Source: an uncultured Candidatus Peregrinibacteria bacterium
GTDB taxonomy: Bacteria; Patescibacteriota; Gracilibacteria; Peribacterales; Peribacteraceae
NCBI GenBank assembly: GCA_913054215.1
Contig: CAJXJE010000022.1
Coordinates: 1-8,851 of the forward strand
Length of the DNA stretch: 8,851 nucleotides
Direction: 5' to 3'
Shown: piece by piece, positions 6,970 through 8,851 of the stretch
Numbering within the stretch: position 1 is the stretch's first letter
How the letters are laid out: every line of letters begins with the position of its first letter
Program-made: the position numbers and the translations under genes
The notes under the pieces: generated by a model
Database searches by the model: none
Seen by the model: the letters and a program-made list of their open reading frames with translations, nothing else
What the model was told of the DNA's origin: nothing

Positions 6970-7542
6970 TTAAATATCTAGGTCGTCGTCTGAAATAAGC
7001 CTCTCAAGTTCCTCAGAGATTTTCTTCTTGTCAGCTTTTGGCTTCTTTGCAGGAGCCTCTTCTTCTTTCTTCGCTGCTGCACGCTTCACTTGTCTTTTGG
7101 CTTTTTCTGCCACTCTCTGTGCTAGCTTTTCCTCTTTTTCCTTTTTCTTGCGATCCTCTTCTCCTTCACGCTCTTTCAGCCAGGTCTCGTACGTTTCAGA
7201 GTACTTAAGGATCCTGTATCCTTTCGGTGGCTTCACAATAATGTGACGTAGGAGGTTTGGTGTAATACGCAGAGCGATGTCGATTTCTTTTAGGGTCGTT
7301 GGGTCCATGATGTAGTGGTAGACCACGAAATTTCCCTCGTCGTGTCCCTTGATCTTGTATGCAAGACCGCGCTTTCCCCAGATATCCTTGCTGACTTGCT
7401 TTCCACCCTGCTCTTCTATGATCTTTTCGATTTCCTTTAAAAGATCCACCTCTTCCTTTTGGGAGAGGTTTGATGGGTAGAGGACGCAGAATTCGTATGT
7501 TCTTAGGTCCTCATCGGTCATAGTTTCATCAATTGTTGGCAT
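6970..7542 (-). CDS. rpsF: 30S ribosomal protein S6 with a long charged C-terminal extension
   Basis: S6 binds S18 and the central domain of 16S rRNA. Residues about 14-115 are the ferredoxin-like S6 domain: TYEFCVLYPSNLS, the EIEKIIEEQGGK helix, WGKRGLAYKIKGHDEGNFVV, and a LRITPNLLRHIIVK strand. Residues about 125-190 form an extension of Lys, Glu, Ala and Arg, probably helical or disordered, ending in an acidic SDDDLDI. Typical bacterial S6 is about 95-135 residues, so 190 is long. ATG 7542 gives a short extra N terminus before the domain; ATG 7521 is an alternative. Neither has a Shine-Dalgarno. It is the first gene of the rpsF-rpsR-yebC unit; a promoter at 7600-7628 and a leader hairpin at 7559-7581 lie upstream. 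Confidence 0.95.
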   Translation of the reverse strand: MPTIDETMTDEDLRTYEFCVLYPSNLSQKEEVDLLKEIEKIIEEQGGKQVSKDIWGKRGLAYKIKGHDEGNFVVYHYIMDPTTLKEIDIALRITPNLLRHIIVKPPKGYRILKYSETYETWLKEREGEEDRKKKEKEEKLAQRVAEKAKRQVKRAAAKKEEEAPAKKPKADKKKISEELERLISDDDLDI

Positions 7543-7558
7543 GTGATTCGTGGGTAAA

Positions 7559-7581
7559 TCCTGCAGTCAAATGCGGCAGGA
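7559..7581 (-). promoter_or_regulatory. rpsF leader hairpin, candidate S6:S18-binding autoregulatory element
   Basis: On the minus strand TCCTGC (7581-7576) pairs perfectly with GCAGGA (7564-7559) around an 11-nt loop. Read another way, the outer helix is TCCTG/CAGGA, a CCG is unpaired on the 5' side, and a short CA/UG helix sits above it. A CCG in an asymmetric loop of a hairpin ahead of rpsF is the known recognition feature of the S6:S18 autoregulatory leader in other bacteria. It lies 16 nt upstream of the rpsF start and inside the predicted leader. The hairpin is seen; the protein binding is inferred. Confidence 0.5.
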
Positions 7582-7599
7582 GAATCAAATAGTGGCCAA

Positions 7600-7628
7600 A
7601 ATTTACGTTTATAAAGGAGGTTGGTCAA
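7600..7628 (-). promoter_or_regulatory. Candidate sigma-70 promoter for rpsF-rpsR-yebC
   Basis: Minus-strand TTGACC (7628-7623, five of six -35 matches), a 17-bp spacer and TAAATT (7605-7600, four of six -10 matches). It predicts a start near 7593 and a leader of about 50 nt that contains the 7559-7581 hairpin. Confidence 0.55.
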
Positions 7629-7645
7629 GAATAATTCATACATTC

Positions 7646-7674
7646 TTGTACTAAATCTCGGCTACGATTACACT
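7646..7674 (+). promoter_or_regulatory. Candidate promoter for tRNA-Thr
   Basis: Plus-strand TTGTAC (7646-7651, three of six -35 matches), a 17-bp spacer and TACACT (7669-7674, four of six -10 matches). The predicted start near 7681 leaves about 17 nt of 5' leader before the tRNA at 7698, a usual arrangement for processing by RNase P. The boxes are weak; the call depends on spacing and location. Confidence 0.4.
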
Positions 7675-7697
7675 CAGCAAGCTAAATATCGACAAAA

Positions 7698-7772
7698 GCC
7701 GCCCTAGCTCAGTGGTAGAGCACATCCATGGTAAGGATGGGGTCACGAGTTCAACTCTCGTGGGCGGCTCCA
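7698..7772 (+). tRNA. tRNA-Thr, anticodon GGU, CCA encoded
   Basis: The full cloverleaf can be drawn. Acceptor GCCGCCC pairs with GGGCGGC; D stem GCTC/GAGC encloses AGTGGTA; the anticodon stem CATCC/GGATG encloses ATGGTAA, placing T33 before anticodon GGT (decodes ACC, and ACU by wobble); a 5-nt variable region follows; the T stem ACGAG/CTCGT encloses TTCAACT. The discriminator base is T and CCA (7770-7772) is encoded. It is 72 nt without CCA. All stems are perfectly paired. The CCA end is one base from the sufU stop codon on the other strand. Confidence 0.97.
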
Positions 7773-7773
7773 T

Positions 7774-8184
7774 TTACCCATCTATCTCAACTGTTTCGAG
7801 CCACATTTGTGGATCCTTTCCTTCGTGCTTGCGGATCGCATTCTTCATCGTATGTAAGCAAAGGAGGGCACACTTGAATCTGCGTGGTCCGATGGGCACT
7901 CCAAACAGCTCGTAAATAGTATCCTTACTGAGTTTGAGGATCTCCTCAGTAGTCTTTCCTTCAAACTCCTCAGCGAAGATCGACATTCCCGCCTGCGAGA
8001 TGGCACAGCCTGTTCCTTCCCATTCGATCTTTGTCACCGATCCATCTTCAATCCACAGATGCACTGTCAGACGGTCTCCACAAGCAGGGTTATCTTCTTC
8101 TGCAGATACGGTTGCCCCTTTTCCTTCCCCTGTATTTCGAGGGTCACGGTAGTGGTCAAGGATGTTTTCGGCGTACAAATCCAT
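7774..8184 (-). CDS. sufU: Fe-S cluster assembly scaffold / sulfur acceptor, SufU/IscU family
   Basis: This is a 136-residue IscU/SufU-fold protein. It has the three conserved cysteines: Cys35 with Asp37 in NPACGD, Cys60 in GTGCAISQAG, and Cys105 in RRFKCALLCLHT. It would accept sulfur from SufS and either build a cluster or relay the sulfur. The 44 residues between the second and third cysteines resemble IscU, whereas classical SufU has an insertion of about 20 residues there. The position next to the last cysteine is Lys, as in SufU, instead of the IscU His. The sequence is therefore intermediate, and the name SufU rests on the sufS neighbour. ATG 8184 is used; the preceding in-frame TTG is less likely. 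No Shine-Dalgarno: the upstream bases are a pyrimidine-rich heptamer repeat. The stop abuts the tRNA-Thr 3' end. Confidence 0.9.
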   Translation of the reverse strand: MDLYAENILDHYRDPRNTGEGKGATVSAEEDNPACGDRLTVHLWIEDGSVTKIEWEGTGCAISQAGMSIFAEEFEGKTTEEILKLSKDTIYELFGVPIGPRRFKCALLCLHTMKNAIRKHEGKDPQMWLETVEIDG

Positions 8185-8186
8185 CA

Positions 8187-8221
8187 AAGAAGTGGAAAAC
8201 GGAAAGTGGAAAGTTGAAAAT
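8187..8221. repeat. Heptameric tandem repeat between sufS and sufU
   Basis: The spacer is almost entirely a 7-bp-period tract. In plus-strand register it holds GGAAAGT twice in tandem (8201-8214), GGAAAAC just before (8194-8200), and degenerate units AAGAAGT (8187-8193) and TGAAAAT (8215-8221). On the coding (minus) strand it is an ACTTTCC-type pyrimidine tract directly in front of the sufU start. It resembles the heptanucleotide short tandem repeats known from other bacteria, such as the STRRs of cyanobacteria. Confidence 0.7.
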
Positions 8222-8851
8222 TATTTTTTCAATATTTGGATAGCATCATTGATCTCTTTTACGGCTCTTTGAATATCTTCTTTTGTATTATAGATCCCAA
8301 TCGAAAGTCTGGTAGTTGCGTTCACTCCCAGTCGTTCATGTAGAGGCTGCGTACAGTGGTGACCTGCACGAAGGCAGACTCCTTTGCGACCGATAATTTC
8401 TGTCAGGTCATGCGGGTGTACTCCATCGATGGTGAAGCTTAGACAACCTGCTATTTCGTGATTTGTGATGCGTGATGCGTAATTCGAATCACACAGTATT
8501 GATATGTCTTTAATACTTTTCAATGCCTCGTGTGCGTCGAGTAGCAGCTTCTCTTCATGGGTATGAATATCATCCCAACTAAATTGTGTGAGCCAATCGA
8601 TTGCTGCCTTTAGGCCTATGGCCTGCGCAACGGGTGGAGTACCTGCTTCAAACTTTGCAGGGATTTCTGTAGATGTGAAACCTTCTTTCGTCACGTGCCC
8701 AATCATCATTCCTCCCCCTAAAAATGCAGGCATACTTTCGAGAAGTTCGCGCTTTCCATACAGCACTCCAATGCCCGTTGGTCCGTAGAGCTTGTGTCCG
8801 GAGAAGGTAAGGAAGTCACAATCGAGTTTCTGTACATCAATCTTCTGATGG
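8221..8851 (-). CDS. sufS: Cysteine desulfurase SufS, 5'-truncated by window edge
   Basis: This is the C-terminal 209 residues of a type II (SufS) PLP-dependent cysteine desulfurase, which takes sulfur from cysteine as an enzyme persulfide and hands it to SufU. The frame continues through the right edge. The PLP lysine lies in FLTFSGHKLYGPTGIG (Lys codon 8791-8793); then follow GGGMMIGHV, the FEAGTPPVAQAIGL block, and the catalytic cysteine in RAGHHCTQPL (codon 8353-8355), with LSIGIYNT near the end. RAGHHC is typical of SufS and separates it from IscS. Between the hE..L helix region and the LSFTIDGVHPHD strand there is a local insertion, SNYASRITNHE, encoded by a 7-bp tandem repeat. The gene ends 36 bp before the sufU start and is presumably co-transcribed with it; sufBCD may lie further right but cannot be seen. 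Confidence 0.95.
   Translation of the reverse strand, partial: HQKIDVQKLDCDFLTFSGHKLYGPTGIGVLYGKRELLESMPAFLGGGMMIGHVTKEGFTSTEIPAKFEAGTPPVAQAIGLKAAIDWLTQFSWDDIHTHEEKLLLDAHEALKSIKDISILCDSNYASRITNHEIAGCLSFTIDGVHPHDLTEIIGRKGVCLRAGHHCTQPLHERLGVNATTRLSIGIYNTKEDIQRAVKEINDAIQILKK
8456..8483. repeat. Four-unit heptameric repeat inside the sufS coding region
   Basis: In plus-strand register four contiguous 7-mers run TCGTGAT, TTGTGAT, GCGTGAT and GCGTAAT; the next seven bases (TCGAATC) may be a further decayed unit. On the coding strand the units are of ATCACGC type. The tract is in frame and encodes the unusual NYASRITNHE stretch of SufS. Its period is the same as that of the 8187-8221 tract, though its sequence is different. 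Confidence 0.7.

Noticed and set aside
7621..7707. 28-codon frame starting at TTG just after AGGAGG and ending within tRNA-Thr
   Set aside because: There is no spacing between the SD-like bases and the TTG, the product is not recognised, and the frame runs into the tRNA and across its promoter.
7698..7772. tRNA-Thr as an integration site for a mobile element
   Set aside because: No integrase, no direct repeat of the tRNA 3' end and no foreign-looking genes are present; both flanks are housekeeping genes.
8187..8483. Repeat tracts in the suf locus as a CRISPR array
   Set aside because: The repeats are contiguous 7-mers without spacers, and one tract lies inside a coding sequence; no cas genes are visible.

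Overview
The window looks like a chromosomal segment of a Patescibacteria (Candidate Phyla Radiation) bacterium with a standard genetic code: TGA is used only as a stop, which argues against the UGA-recoding lineages. The small divergent ribosomal proteins, a two-helix pilin-like membrane protein, a VanW protein, a large PBP1A-type enzyme with Ig-like domains and a minimal SUF pair are typical of that group. A Peregrinibacteria/Peribacteria-like lineage is my best guess, but it is inferred from gene style and not from a marker phylogeny. The window is gene-dense; the longest gap without a gene is the 155 bp between rpsF and the tRNA gene (7543-7697).

Layout. (1) Bases 1-1112, plus strand: the 3' part of a VanW-family cell-envelope protein, cut by the left edge. 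(2) 1063-2677, minus strand: a two-helix pilin-like protein, then a TPR protein, then recO; recO overlaps the VanW 3' end by 50 bp. (3) 2765-5950, plus strand: a bifunctional class A penicillin-binding protein, divergent from the pilin-like gene; candidate -10 elements lie back to back in the spacer. (4) 5937-7542, minus strand: rpsF (S6), rpsR (S18) and yebC in one direction, with no ssb or rplI; a promoter and an S6:S18-type hairpin lie in the rpsF leader. (5) 7698-7772, plus strand: tRNA-Thr(GGU) with its own promoter. (6) 7774-8851, minus strand: sufU and the 3' part of sufS, cut by the right edge.

Functionally there are a cell-wall block (VanW, class A PBP, pilin-like protein), a translation block (S6, S18, YebC, tRNA-Thr), an Fe-S cluster block (SufS passing sulfur to SufU) and one recombination gene (recO).

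The most interesting signals are regulatory or structural. None of the eight visible starts has a convincing Shine-Dalgarno sequence; most follow pyrimidine-rich DNA, and two sit just behind a shared TATACTAG promoter element. Two 7-bp-periodic tandem repeats lie in the suf locus, one of them in frame inside sufS. The rpsF leader carries a hairpin with a CCG that fits S6:S18 autoregulation. The PBP has changed residues in its first glycosyltransferase motif and a cysteine-flanked insertion next to its KTG box. I found no clear new multi-gene defence or mobile system here.
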